A DNA stretch of 64,000 nt from Tychonema sp. LEGE 06208 (lineage in GTDB: Bacteria; Cyanobacteriota; Cyanobacteriia; Cyanobacteriales; Microcoleaceae), in contig NZ_JADEWT010000002.1 in NCBI RefSeq assembly GCF_015207505.1, forward strand, positions 1-64,000. Reading direction: 5' to 3'. The first letter of the stretch is position 1. Each line of letters begins with the position of its first letter. Below the pieces are notes generated by a model that was not told where the DNA came from, did no database searches, and was given only the letters and a program-made list of their open reading frames with translations. Made by a program: the position numbers and the translations under genes. This document shows, piece by piece, positions 1 to 8,786 of the stretch.

Positions 1-161
1 GAATTGTGGGTAAGCCTATAAGCTGTTGCTCATATAGATTGTGTATGGCGATGGAGGGGGAGAGGGGGAGAGGGGGAGAGGATTTGACGATTTTTTATGA
101 TCGTCAAAATATACAATGTTTATTTGCACAACATCTTAACCTCAATAATTTTTTAAATTTT

Positions 162-1823
162 GTGACTGTACTTTATGATAATTTACTCGGTTTGTGTTGT
201 GCTGGACTGCTGGCGATCGCTCTGGCGGGTTGCGGACAAGCAAAGCAAAAGGTGCAGAATTTGCCTCCGAGTCTGCCTCCGCTGCCTCAAGACGCCTTGT
301 TGCAAGTATACTTCAATCAGTCCCTCACTTCTAATTATACAGAGCCTTATCGCGCGCAAACTAGACCTGGGGATGATTTAGAAAAGTTGGTCGCCGAGGC
401 AGTAGCCAGTGCTGGATCGACAGTAGATGTAGCGGTTCAAGAGTTTCGCTTGCCCGGTATTGCGCGACAAATGGCCGATCGCGCGCGATCGGGCATTAAA
501 GTCAGATTAATAGTCGAACATCTGTATACACGCCCTTGGAGCGATTATACAACCCTAGAGTTAGCGAAATTACCCGAACGAGATCGCGATCGTTACAACG
601 AATTCGTCCAACTTGCCGATACCAATAAAGACGGCAAATTAAGCCCCGAAGAAATCAAACAAAACGATGCTTTAGTAATTGTCAAAAATGCGGGAATTCC
701 TGTCATTGACGATACTGCTGACGGCAGTAAAGGCAGCGGTTTGATGCACCACAAATTTGTAGTCATTGATAACAAAACAGTAATCGTAACTTCTGCTAAT
801 TTTACAACCAGCGATATCCACGGCGATTTCAAAACAGCAGCAAGTCGCGGCAATGCCAACAATTTATTAAAAATTGCCAGCCCTGAATTAGCAAAAATAT
901 TTACTCAAGAATTTAACATCATGTGGGGTGACGGGCCCGGAGGTAAACCGGACAGCAAATTTGGCATCAAAAAACCGTTTCGCTCTGTCCAAAAAGTAAT
1001 AGTAGGAAATGCGACTGTTGCGGTGCAATTTTCGCCGACGAGTGCGACTTTGCCTTGGGAAAACAGCGTCAATAGTTTGATTAACAAAAAATTGGGCAGT
1101 GCGAAAAAGTCGGTGGATTTGGCACTGTTTGTATTTTCGGCTCAGCGGTTGTCAAATACTCTGGAAATTACCGCTAGGGGGGGTGTTGCGGTGCGAGCTT
1201 TGATTGACTCAAATTTCATTTATCGCCCTTACAGCGAAGGTTTAGACATGATGGGGGGGACTTTGATGCAAGATTGCCGCTGGGAAGCTGACAATCGCCC
1301 GTGGAGAAAGCCGCTGACTACGGTGGGGGTGCCGCTGTTACCAATGGGCGATCGCCTGCACCACAAGTTCGGCGTTATCGACGGAAATACGGTGCTTACA
1401 GGTTCTCACAACTGGAGTGAGGCTGCAAATCACGGGAATGATGAGACGCTGCTGGCGATCGAGAGTCCGATAGTTGCCGCCCATTTTGAGCGGGAGTTCG
1501 ATCGGCTTTACAAAGGTGCAATCTTGGGAATTCCCCACCGCATCAAAAAGAAAATCGACGCTAAGAAACAAGAATGCGATTCACTACAAGCAGCCTCAAA
1601 ATCTGCGAATGCTAAACCTCAAATTGCAGGAAAAAAGTTAGTTAATTTGAATGCAGCCACTAAACAAGAATTAGAAACCTTACCGGGAGTAGGCCCGAAG
1701 TTAGCGGAAAAAATTATTGCAGCGCGAGAAAAACAGCCTTTCGAGTCTTGGGAGGATGTCGAAAGGTTGCAGGGAGTCGGAAGAAAGACAGCGGACAAAT
1801 GGCGCGATTTAGTCGCATTTTAA
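162..1823 (+). CDS. Phospholipase D-like lipoprotein with EF-hand loop and ComEA-type helix-hairpin-helix tail
   Basis: Two HxKxxxxD phosphodiesterase motifs are visible (MHHKFVVID and LHHKFGVID, each followed by a T/S-x-NF/NW motif), the bipartite active site of the phospholipase D superfamily, which cleaves phosphodiesters in lipids or DNA. A DTNKDGKLSPEE segment inserted before the first motif is a canonical 12-residue EF-hand Ca2+ loop. The last ~60 residues (LVNLNAATKQELETLPGVG, then LQGVGRKTADK) form a ComEA-like double helix-hairpin-helix, a non-specific DNA-binding module. A hydrophobic stretch ending in LAGC is a lipobox, so the protein is probably membrane-anchored outside the cytoplasm. 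The frame is open from base 6, but the GTG at 162 starts just before the lipoprotein signal and was preferred; no strong ribosome-binding site is visible. The combination suggests a secreted, Ca2+-responsive nuclease or phospholipase that touches DNA (inference). Confidence 0.8.
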   Translation: MTVLYDNLLGLCCAGLLAIALAGCGQAKQKVQNLPPSLPPLPQDALLQVYFNQSLTSNYTEPYRAQTRPGDDLEKLVAEAVASAGSTVDVAVQEFRLPGIARQMADRARSGIKVRLIVEHLYTRPWSDYTTLELAKLPERDRDRYNEFVQLADTNKDGKLSPEEIKQNDALVIVKNAGIPVIDDTADGSKGSGLMHHKFVVIDNKTVIVTSANFTTSDIHGDFKTAASRGNANNLLKIASPELAKIFTQEFNIMWGDGPGGKPDSKFGIKKPFRSVQKVIVGNATVAVQFSPTSATLPWENSVNSLINKKLGSAKKSVDLALFVFSAQRLSNTLEITARGGVAVRALIDSNFIYRPYSEGLDMMGGTLMQDCRWEADNRPWRKPLTTVGVPLLPMGDRLHHKFGVIDGNTVLTGSHNWSEAANHGNDETLLAIESPIVAAHFEREFDRLYKGAILGIPHRIKKKIDAKKQECDSLQAASKSANAKPQIAGKKLVNLNAATKQELETLPGVGPKLAEKIIAAREKQPFESWEDVERLQGVGRKTADKWRDLVAF

Positions 1824-1937
1824 AAGGATTTAGTCGCATCTTCAAGATCGGACGACAATTATTGATTCAACCTGCGCCGGCAGGTTTTGTATAGGCGCGA
1901 ATTATATTCGCCGTCCTATCTGCCAGCAATGATTGAT

Positions 1938-3035
1938 TCAAGTAATGGGGTGAAAGTAAAATGCCGATGCTAACACAATATATGTTGCTAAAAGCAGCAC
2001 TCCTTCCAGCCAATTAGAGCGCCCGTCGAGACTGATTAGATTAGCTATTGTTACCGCGATCGCAACTGCGACTACTTCAAACGGACTAAAGTTTAAATCC
2101 ATCGGCTGATGAATCACTAATCCAATAATCACCAATATCGGCGCTACCAGCAAAGCCACTAGCAAACTCGAACCCATCGCGACAGAAACTGACAAATCCA
2201 TATTGTTTTTCATCGCAACTCCCACCGCAGTTACATATTCGGCCGCGCCGCCCACAATCGGCAACAGAATAACTCCTGTAAACAGCGGTGTTAATCCCAA
2301 TCCTTTGGTTGTTTCTTCGACAACGCCCACGAAAATTTCTGATTCAAAAGCAACGGCAACAGTTGAGGCAACTAACACCCCTACCCACAGCCACAAATTC
2401 GGTTTGTGCGCTGTAGGTTCATCGGTATTTTGAGGATTTTCTGACTCTAGTTCGACTAACCCAACATCGTAAAGATAGCTGTGAGTTTTTAAGGAAAATA
2501 GCAGAGTTAGGGCGTAAACTGCAATTAGGACGATCGCAGTTATTAACGAAAGATTCTGAATGGCTGCTGGTTCCACTCCGTTTGAGGTGTAAATCACCAT
2601 CGCCGGCAGCAGAATTGCAATCACCGCTAAAGTCATTGTGGAACCGTTCACCCGCGCGATGACTGGCTTAAATTCTTGTTCTTTGTACTTTAGTCCTCCT
2701 AGCAGCATGGACAATCCCATAACTAATAGCAAGTTGCTGATAATTGTGCCGGTGATGCTGGCTTTTACAATGTCAATCAAGCCTGCTTTCAGGGCAACTA
2801 TGGCAATAATTAATTCCGTAGCATTGCCGAAGACTGCATTTAATAAGCCGCCTATGGATGGCCCTGTGACGATCGCCACTTCTTCTGTTGCTGTGCTCAA
2901 CCAAATCGCCAGAGGTATAATACCTAAAGCGGATGTGATAAAAACTGCCAGGGAACCCCAGTGCAAATACTCAGCGGCAATGGAAATGGGGATGAAAACT
3001 AACAGGACTATGGAAAGAATTTTTTTGATTGACAT
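1938..3035 (-). CDS. cax: Calcium/proton antiporter (CaCA superfamily, Cax family)
   Basis: A 365-residue polytopic membrane protein, the usual size for bacterial Ca2+/H+ exchangers. The two inverted alpha-repeat signatures are visible: GNATELIIAIVALKAG in the N-terminal half and GGAAEYVTAVGVAMKNNMD in the C-terminal half, each carrying the conserved acidic residue. A hydrophilic acidic loop (ESENPQNTDEPT) separates the two bundles, as in CAX proteins. It should export cytosolic Ca2+ in exchange for protons, and homologues help salt and pH tolerance in cyanobacteria (family knowledge). The frame is open for 25 codons further upstream, but the ATG at 3035 directly precedes the first transmembrane helix (MSIKKILSIVLLVFIP) and is the more likely start. 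It converges with the preceding gene, leaving a short gap. Confidence 0.9.
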   Translation of the reverse strand: MSIKKILSIVLLVFIPISIAAEYLHWGSLAVFITSALGIIPLAIWLSTATEEVAIVTGPSIGGLLNAVFGNATELIIAIVALKAGLIDIVKASITGTIISNLLLVMGLSMLLGGLKYKEQEFKPVIARVNGSTMTLAVIAILLPAMVIYTSNGVEPAAIQNLSLITAIVLIAVYALTLLFSLKTHSYLYDVGLVELESENPQNTDEPTAHKPNLWLWVGVLVASTVAVAFESEIFVGVVEETTKGLGLTPLFTGVILLPIVGGAAEYVTAVGVAMKNNMDLSVSVAMGSSLLVALLVAPILVIIGLVIHQPMDLNFSPFEVVAVAIAVTIANLISLDGRSNWLEGVLLLATYIVLASAFYFHPIT

Positions 3036-3229
3036 AGGAACTCGGATGGTGTAAAGAAGGGTGAGGTCGAGTTGTCGGGGCGATCGCAAAATTGATTTTA
3101 CACTATTCAACTATTCTCTGACAATTCTGGTGGCGAGTGCGATCCATAATTGGGAATTTTTAACCGCAAATGCACGCAGATCGAGGCAGATTGAATATAA
3201 TAGAGTTATATCGACATCGGTGAAAAGAT

Positions 3230-4000
3230 ATGTCTCAATCTGTAGTGCCAGTTGTTGAATCAAAGCAAATTGATACTTCACCCACCTTAACCTTTGAAGA
3301 ATACCGATTTTATCAAACTGATTCCGATCTACAATATGAACTGTACAAAGGCAAATTAATTCCGATGCCAACCGCAACAGTTTTACATATCAAAATTTGC
3401 GAATATTTAGTTTACAAATTGCAGCGTTACCTAGCTGAACACAATCTTGAATTAGTAGCAAAAACAGGTTTAGGAGTAAGAACAGAAGAAGATACTTCTC
3501 GGATTCCTGATGTAGTTGTTTGCACTCAAAGTCTTTTGGAACAAGCTGCTGCTAGGCGTGGTGCAGGCATCCTCGATTTTGAGGAAAAGCCCCTGTTAGT
3601 TATAGAGGTAGTGAGTCAAAATCGGCGCGCCGATTACGTGATTAAACGAGCTGAGTACGAACTAGCTAACGTGCCCGAATATATCATTGTTGACCCTACA
3701 CCTAACAAAGAATTGGTGCGAGTCTTAGCCTTTCCTGAAGGGGAAGACATCTATACCCAGACTGATTTTAGGGCGGAGCAACAAATGGTATCTGTAGTAT
3801 TTCCCAATCTGACATTATCAGTGAATGAAATACTGTCTCCGCCATTAGTTGAAGGGTTGATTAAAGCAGAACAAGCTCGGTTCCACGAACTTGAGCAGCA
3901 AGCTGCGGTGGAGCGCCAACGGGCTGATGAGCATGGCCAACGGGCTGAAAGATTGGCGGCGAGGTTGCGAGAATTAGGAGTAGATCCCGATCGCATTTAG
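3230..4000 (+). CDS. Uma2 family endonuclease (DUF820, PD-(D/E)xK fold)
   Basis: The segment TFEEYRFYQTDSDLQYELYKGKLIPM at the start, then SRIPDVVVC and LLVIEVVSQNRRADY, are the hallmarks of the Uma2 family, strongly expanded in cyanobacteria. The Asp of IPDVVV and the Glu of VIEVVS sit where the PD-(D/E)xK catalytic acids are expected. The biological role of most Uma2 proteins is unknown. After the nuclease core (~205 residues) a charged, Glu/Gln/Arg-rich tail (EQARFHELEQQAAVERQRADEH...) predicts a coiled coil. A close paralogue lies at 18100-18816 on the other strand; it lacks most of this coiled coil but ends almost identically (AERLAARLRELGVDPD). The gene stands alone. Confidence 0.88.
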   Translation: MSQSVVPVVESKQIDTSPTLTFEEYRFYQTDSDLQYELYKGKLIPMPTATVLHIKICEYLVYKLQRYLAEHNLELVAKTGLGVRTEEDTSRIPDVVVCTQSLLEQAAARRGAGILDFEEKPLLVIEVVSQNRRADYVIKRAEYELANVPEYIIVDPTPNKELVRVLAFPEGEDIYTQTDFRAEQQMVSVVFPNLTLSVNEILSPPLVEGLIKAEQARFHELEQQAAVERQRADEHGQRAERLAARLRELGVDPDRI

Positions 4001-4278
4001 GAGCTTCGATGACCCAGAAGTTATGAGTTAATTGTTATTAGTTAGATTAAATCCGCGCTGCATCGGAATTATTCAGATATCTATTCTATTCATCTGCGTG
4101 AATCCGCGTCAATCGTTTGTCATCTACGGTGAAGAAATTCTCTTTTTTTGACCGCAGATACAGGCAGATTAACACAGATTAACGCAGATGAGTTAGATAT
4201 ATTCCGGTTGCACAGTCCTTGATTGTTGACACTTTTTTGCGTCCGTGACTGCGATCGATCGCGCTTGATACTGTGCAA
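4001..4278. repeat. Intergenic gap with CGCAGAT-type dispersed repeat
   Basis: No gene is visible. The segment around 4080-4192 holds several copies of an ACGCAGAT / CACAGAT / ATCTGCGT word in both orientations, giving a loose inverted repeat. The same word family occurs near 3165-3190, 11039-11107, 28813-28855 and 32395-32425, always between genes. Confidence 0.5.
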
Positions 4279-4902
4279 CTATTCAACCCAACGCACCCGC
4301 ACAAAATGAGCTTCGCGTCCCCAGAAGTCATGACTTACAGTAATATCAACCACACTCAAATTAAACGGAATAGCAGTTGTGACGTAACGCTGAGCCAGAG
4401 AACCCGCGTCAGGAGCTAACTGAGCCGCAGCCGCAGCCGCAGCACCCAAACCTAAAAGTTGCAGGATGGGCCCTTTCGGCAGGGCTAAATTGATACCGAC
4501 AGCAAGTCCAGCAGTCAGTAGCATTGCCACGGACAAATTGGTGCCGCAGCGGGGATGTACGGCTAAATCCCACTCTCCGCCAGCAATCCGGTGCAAAGCT
4601 TCGTCCACTGCGCGGCGCAACTGTGCGATGTCAACGTGACCGTAAAGATAAAATCCTTCGTCTGTGGACATCCCGCCCAATAACTGATTATCGGCTTTTG
4701 CTGCCGCCGCAGGGCCAGATTGACTGAGTACCCAAACGGTAGCGTGTTCTAAAGCATGAACTTGACGCACAGTCAAGATTTGCTTCAAACCGGGCACGAA
4801 ATCGAGTTGACGCAACAAGTCAGCATCTTGAGTCGGCTGCGGGGCAAAGTCGAAAGGAAACTCGTTAGCGCGATCGGAAGCAGAAGCAGTATTTGTCGTC
4901 AT
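4279..4902 (-). CDS. Conserved cyanobacterial membrane protein (probably DUF6391 family)
   Basis: 207 residues, starting at an ATG. The segment RQVHALEHATVWVLSQ contains a HALEHAT motif that I associate from memory with the cyanobacterial DUF6391 group; the number was not verified. It is followed by GGMSTDEGFYLYGHVDI, a segment with HPRCGTNLSV, and one or two hydrophobic stretches (VAMLLTAGLAVGINLALP, and an Ala-rich segment LLGLGAAAAAAAQLA). The repeated His residues and a Cys could bind metal, but this is speculation. The last 50 residues (ITVSHDFWGREAHFVRVRW) look like a soluble beta-rich domain. It is separated by only 35 bases from the MORN gene upstream on the same strand, so co-transcription with that operon is possible. 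Function unknown. Confidence 0.75.
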   Translation of the reverse strand: MTTNTASASDRANEFPFDFAPQPTQDADLLRQLDFVPGLKQILTVRQVHALEHATVWVLSQSGPAAAAKADNQLLGGMSTDEGFYLYGHVDIAQLRRAVDEALHRIAGGEWDLAVHPRCGTNLSVAMLLTAGLAVGINLALPKGPILQLLGLGAAAAAAAQLAPDAGSLAQRYVTTAIPFNLSVVDITVSHDFWGREAHFVRVRWVE

Positions 4903-4937
4903 TTCAAAACAGCTCCACTAATATCAGATATTAAATT

Positions 4938-5720
4938 TTAGGGTTGAACGCGCTTGCCTGCGCGAAACTCTCCTGAAAACCGTCTGCCTTTAGCATCTGT
5001 AATTACTCCTCTACCGTGAGGGAGTCCCTTACGCAGTTCGCCTTGGTAGCGAATGCCGTTTGGGAAACTGCAACTACCTTTGCCGTCTAGCTGTTCGTTA
5101 AAAAACTGACCGTCGCAGCGGGTGCCGTCAGTGCGGGTGAAGACTCCCCGACCAAACGGGTTTCCTGCGAAAAACTGTCCGGCGTAGCGATCGCCGTTAG
5201 CAAAGATAAATTGCCCTTGGCCGTGCGGCTGACTGCTAGCGGCCCCCCCGCCAATTTGTTCGACAATTTGAAATGTTCCCCGGTAGCGATCGCCATTGGC
5301 AAAAATAGCTTCTCCCCTAACGATCAGACCGTTGCGGAACTCTCCCACCATGCGGGCATCGCTGGCGAACAGAAACACGCCTTGACCGTTGGGCACGCCG
5401 TTACGAAACAGTCCTTCATAGCGATCGCCATTCGAGTAGACGTATATTCCTTGTCCCTGGGGTCTGCCGCTGACGAAATTTCCTTGATAATTGTCACCAT
5501 TCGAGTAGTTGCACTTGACTTGACCGTTCGGGGGAGAGCCTTCGCAAACGGGAGGGCGGGTTTGGTCTGATGCTGGCTCCGCCAATGAGGGCTGAGTGCT
5601 GGCTACCAACGAGAGGTATCCTACCCCCGAACTAACCAACATCAGGATTCCAAGTTTTTGAATTGAGCGAAGCATCAATGTTCTCAATTTTCGTTCCAAG
5701 GATTGAGGTAAATTTTTCAT
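4938..5720 (-). CDS. MORN-repeat protein, exported
   Basis: An N-terminal hydrophobic segment (IQKLGILMLVSSGVGYLSLVAST, then PSLAEPA) looks like a signal peptide with cleavage near SLAEP. The rest consists of about eight MORN repeats of ~23 residues with the YxNGDRYxGxFxxGxPxGxG pattern (for example YSNGDRYEGLFRNGVPNGQG and FANGDRYAGQFFAGNPFGRG). MORN repeats form an extended beta-hairpin surface used in protein or lipid contact; bacterial copies are of mostly unknown function. The start ATG overlaps the stop of the upstream lipoprotein gene (ATGA, 5717-5720), so the two are translationally coupled. One repeat carries an insertion (QIVEQIGGGAASSQPHG). Confidence 0.88.
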   Translation of the reverse strand: MKNLPQSLERKLRTLMLRSIQKLGILMLVSSGVGYLSLVASTQPSLAEPASDQTRPPVCEGSPPNGQVKCNYSNGDNYQGNFVSGRPQGQGIYVYSNGDRYEGLFRNGVPNGQGVFLFASDARMVGEFRNGLIVRGEAIFANGDRYRGTFQIVEQIGGGAASSQPHGQGQFIFANGDRYAGQFFAGNPFGRGVFTRTDGTRCDGQFFNEQLDGKGSCSFPNGIRYQGELRKGLPHGRGVITDAKGRRFSGEFRAGKRVQP

Positions 5721-7132
5721 TTCACAGAGTTCTGGGCAACTTGGGGAGATTTTTCTCCCACAATTTTGGACACCTCTACACCGTTTTCTTCTAAAACCAC
5801 AACAGGCTCGATTCCAGATTTGAAATCAACTCGTTTGATCAGCACCTGCCCGCTGGCAATCCGCTGTCCTACTTTGATATATCGACTGGTTGGCTCGTTA
5901 GGTGCTTTCACAATTACCAGTATGTCATTACCAACTCTGACTACGCCACTAACTTCAACTCCTCTGGCATTGTCTGTCGAAGGCGGAGGCGGTGGGGGTG
6001 CTGGAGTCGGTGGGGGCGGTGGTGGGTTTGGGTCTTGCCAAGAGGGCGGTGGCGTTAATCCTGGCAACTGGGGCAGACCGGGCAGTTCTCTGGTAGCGAT
6101 GTTAGGAATTGTGGGAGGGCTGGGCGGGCGAGCCGCGATCGCTGGCGATCGTCCCGGTGAGGCTCCCGGTCGTCCCGGTGAGGTTCCCGGTCGTCCCGGT
6201 GAGGCTCCCGGTCGTCCCGGTGAGGTTCCCGGTCGTCCGGTAGTGCCTGTTGGGAAGCCCGGTATAGATGGCAGTCCGGGTATAGATGAGGCGGGAACTC
6301 CTGCTATGTCTGGGGAGCCTGCCGGTCTAGTTCCGGGGCGTCCGGGGCCCGCTGGCTGCCGTCCGGTGCTACCTGTTGGGAAGCCCGGTATAGATGGCAG
6401 TCCGGGTATAGATGCCGGATCTCCTGCTATGCCTGGGGAGCCTGCCGGTCTGGCTCCGGGGCGTCCCGGTCTGGCTCCGGGGCGTCCGGGGGCTGCTTGG
6501 GGACGCGCTGAAATTGGCGGTCTCCATTGGGGTAAGGAGGTTAACGGCAGGTTGGGAACACTCGACACCTGTACGGGGGTTTGAGATTGGGGAAGTTGGG
6601 CAATTTCACCGCCGCCCGGTGTGCTATTGCGCTGTGCTGGTGTCCACTGAGGCGGATTTCTCTCGTCTGGCAGCTTGGGCAGACTTGGCACTTGTCTGGC
6701 TGGCAGGGTTGGAAGTTCGTTGCCGCCCACGCCACCGTCTATTTTGAGCGGTTGAGGAGGAAGGACTGAGAATGGGTCGTTTCCTAAGCCCGGGATTGTG
6801 GTCTGTGGAATTCCCGTCCCGTTTACAATAGCTCCAGATGCTGTCTTTTTGCCTTGGATGTCTGCTTGAGCTTGTCTGGCCCGTTCGTCGGGGTTTGTAG
6901 ATCGGATCAAGCCGGGGGGCTGGGCCGCGACTACGGGAGAAGGAAATGTCTGAGCTCCAGGACTGGGACTGGCGGAGGCGCCGGGAGTTCCGGGAGCGTT
7001 GGTGGCCGGTGACGGAGATGCTGCACCGGGAGTGGGAGTTGGACTGGGAGTGTTGCCGCCGCCGTCGCCGCCGCATCCTGCAGTCCAGAAAGCCAACATT
7101 CCTATAGTTGCAAAATATAAAAGTTTACGCAT
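5717..7132 (-). CDS. Gly/Pro-rich repeat lipoprotein with possible PilP-like C-terminal domain
   Basis: The ATG at 7132 opens a clean lipoprotein signal (MRKLLYFATIGMLAFWTAGC, lipobox TAGC); the frame continues 13 codons upstream but without a signal-like start. After the Cys comes a low-complexity region: a Ser/Pro/Ala linker, then collagen-like GRPG(A/T)(R/S)P repeats and two copies of a longer repeat (SIPGLPSIPGFPTG), then a proline-only stretch (PPPPPPTPAPPPPPP). The last ~75 residues are a compact beta-rich domain (GVVRVGNDILVIVKAP, RYIKVGQRI, VVVLEENG) whose spacing resembles the PilP/GspC inner-membrane-linker domain of type IV pilus and type II secretion systems. That comparison is by eye only. 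It forms a coupled operon with the MORN protein downstream. Confidence 0.75.
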   Translation of the reverse strand: MRKLLYFATIGMLAFWTAGCGGDGGGNTPSPTPTPGAASPSPATNAPGTPGASASPSPGAQTFPSPVVAAQPPGLIRSTNPDERARQAQADIQGKKTASGAIVNGTGIPQTTIPGLGNDPFSVLPPQPLKIDGGVGGNELPTLPARQVPSLPKLPDERNPPQWTPAQRNSTPGGGEIAQLPQSQTPVQVSSVPNLPLTSLPQWRPPISARPQAAPGRPGARPGRPGARPAGSPGIAGDPASIPGLPSIPGFPTGSTGRQPAGPGRPGTRPAGSPDIAGVPASSIPGLPSIPGFPTGTTGRPGTSPGRPGASPGRPGTSPGRPGASPGRSPAIAARPPSPPTIPNIATRELPGLPQLPGLTPPPSWQDPNPPPPPPTPAPPPPPPSTDNARGVEVSGVVRVGNDILVIVKAPNEPTSRYIKVGQRIASGQVLIKRVDFKSGIEPVVVLEENGVEVSKIVGEKSPQVAQNSVK

Positions 7133-7356
7133 TGCCGATCGCCCTAAACGCCTGACTTTTAAGTGATCCAAATGACTAGCGACTTTGCTGCCATTTGCGG
7201 TTTTAAGTTTACCTGTGTTTGATGGTATGCGATCGCTTTTAAATTGCCAAGTTTTCCCGACGATCTGATGTTGCAGCGGGCGCTAGGTTTTCGGGAGCGG
7301 GTTAGGATATCAATGGCGGTCTTCTTTCGACATACTTAAATTACTAAAGGCATTTT

Positions 7357-8070
7357 ATGGTGGCAAAAGTTTTTTCCAAGGGGATTTGGCGATCGGGCAT
7401 TGTTTCTGCTGCTGTTTTGACCGCAGTTGGCTTAGTAGGAGGTGGCGAACTGCATTCTCCTTCACATCCGGCGGCATTTTCAACAAAACTTGAGAAACCG
7501 GGTTTATTGATGAAAAACCTAGAAGATCGGGCGCTCCCGCAGCGTGAAACCAATGCGATCGCATTGGTGTCGGATCGGAGTTACCAGCAGCTCGATCGCA
7601 CTTTCACACCAGGCTCGATCGCCACAACTGGCAATGTGTACTCTCAGTTTCGCCGAGGCCCGTCAAATCGCGTCCAACCGCCGGCATCTCCATCTGCCAA
7701 TCCAAAGGTATTTCAAGCTAAAATCAAGCGCCGCGATGGTGGAACGCCGGTGATTGACGTGGTATTTAACGGTGACAAGACTTTTGAGATGATTGTCGAT
7801 ACGGGGGCCAGTGGCACTTTGATTACTCAGCGGATGGCTGCTGTACTGGGAGTGAGGCCGGTACGCACCGTCAGGGCGGGGATCGCTGACGGTAGCGTTG
7901 TCGAGTTTCCGATCGGCTTAGTGCGATCGATTCGGGTTGGAGGTGCTGCGCTCCAAAATGTCGAAGTGGCGATCGCCAAACAAATGCCAATTGGTCTACT
8001 CGGTCACGATTTCTTTGGCAATTACGATGTGAAAATTAAAAAAGATGTTGTAGAATTTTATGTCCGCTGA
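7357..8070 (+). CDS. Retropepsin-like aspartic protease, exported
   Basis: A 237-residue protein with one DTGASGT motif in the context FEMIVDTGASGTLITQRMA. This is the single catalytic Asp motif of retropepsin-like (clan AA) bacterial proteases, which must dimerise to form an active site. Further family landmarks are VEFPIGLVRSIRVGGAALQNVEVAI and IGLLGHDFFGNYDV, the latter matching the GxxGxDFL flap/hydrophobic motif. The N-terminus has a hydrophobic segment (GIVSAAVLTAVGLVGGGE) after a few basic residues, so it is probably a periplasmic or anchored protein. The ATG at 7357 follows an AAAGG sequence at a reasonable distance. Substrate unknown. Confidence 0.85.
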   Translation: MVAKVFSKGIWRSGIVSAAVLTAVGLVGGGELHSPSHPAAFSTKLEKPGLLMKNLEDRALPQRETNAIALVSDRSYQQLDRTFTPGSIATTGNVYSQFRRGPSNRVQPPASPSANPKVFQAKIKRRDGGTPVIDVVFNGDKTFEMIVDTGASGTLITQRMAAVLGVRPVRTVRAGIADGSVVEFPIGLVRSIRVGGAALQNVEVAIAKQMPIGLLGHDFFGNYDVKIKKDVVEFYVR

Positions 8071-8786
8071 GAGCGAGCCGATGCGGAAACCGATAGTCGA
8101 TCGACTCCTGTAAAATTATTCGCAGCCCCCTCAAAGCTGTTTTATAGCAATTAGATTGAGGTATCGATCGATCAATTCCCCAATCCATCAATCTAAAATC
8201 TAAAATAGACGGGCTTCTCATTTTGTTGATATACCGGTTCTCAAGCGTGGTGAGGATAGCCCAATTCCCAATCCCTCCGCTTCGCGCTCGCCCAATCCCT
8301 CCGCTTCGCGCTCGCCCTGCGCGGGCCAATCCCTCCGCTTCGCTCCGCCCAATTCCCAACTCCCTGCGCGGGCCAATTCCCAATGCCCTGCGCGGGCCGA
8401 TGCCCGATAGTACCTCATCGCTAGAACCCCTATAAAAGCTATATTTATTTCTTGAGGCAGTAGTCAAACGCCGCCAAGTGTGGTACTTTATTGAGTGTTT
8501 GCAGAGCCGTAGACCGTTGAACTATTTCTGAAAATCCGGTCGCAAAAGCACGGCGGCTGTTGGTGAGATCGGTAACAGTCTCAGACTTTGGATTCAAAAT
8601 TGTTCCACGCAAGACAATTCGCCAATCAGGTCGAAATCAGTTCCCAAAATGCTGCATCTGAGGGAATTTAGGTTGGCTTTGTTGGGCCAAAGCGTAGAAA
8701 GTATGTAAACTGATTTGCGGAAGATGTTCCCCAAACTCGGAACTCATGACGATCGAGAAATTAGTTATTGTAAATAAGGTATTCGC
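8071..8786. repeat. Intergenic region with CCCTCCGCTTCGC repeat cluster, upstream of gpmI
   Basis: About 700 bases without a credible gene. Positions 8262-8402 hold three copies of CCCTCCGCTTCGC plus CCAATTCCCAA and CCCTGCGCGGGCC words, the same family that forms the large array at 27930-28315. Open frames through this block on both strands are repeat translations. The final part (8690-8786) is AT-rich and should hold the gpmI promoter; an AAGG ribosome-binding site lies at 8776-8779. Confidence 0.6.

Noticed and set aside
5766-6584. 272-codon Gly-rich frame opposite the Gly/Pro lipoprotein
   Set aside because: Pure antisense of the proline/glycine repeats; the lipoprotein frame has a signal peptide and folded end.
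8036-8467. Arg/Gly-rich 143-codon frame upstream of gpmI
   Set aside because: Runs through the CCCTCCGCTTCGC repeat cluster and overlaps the end of the protease gene.
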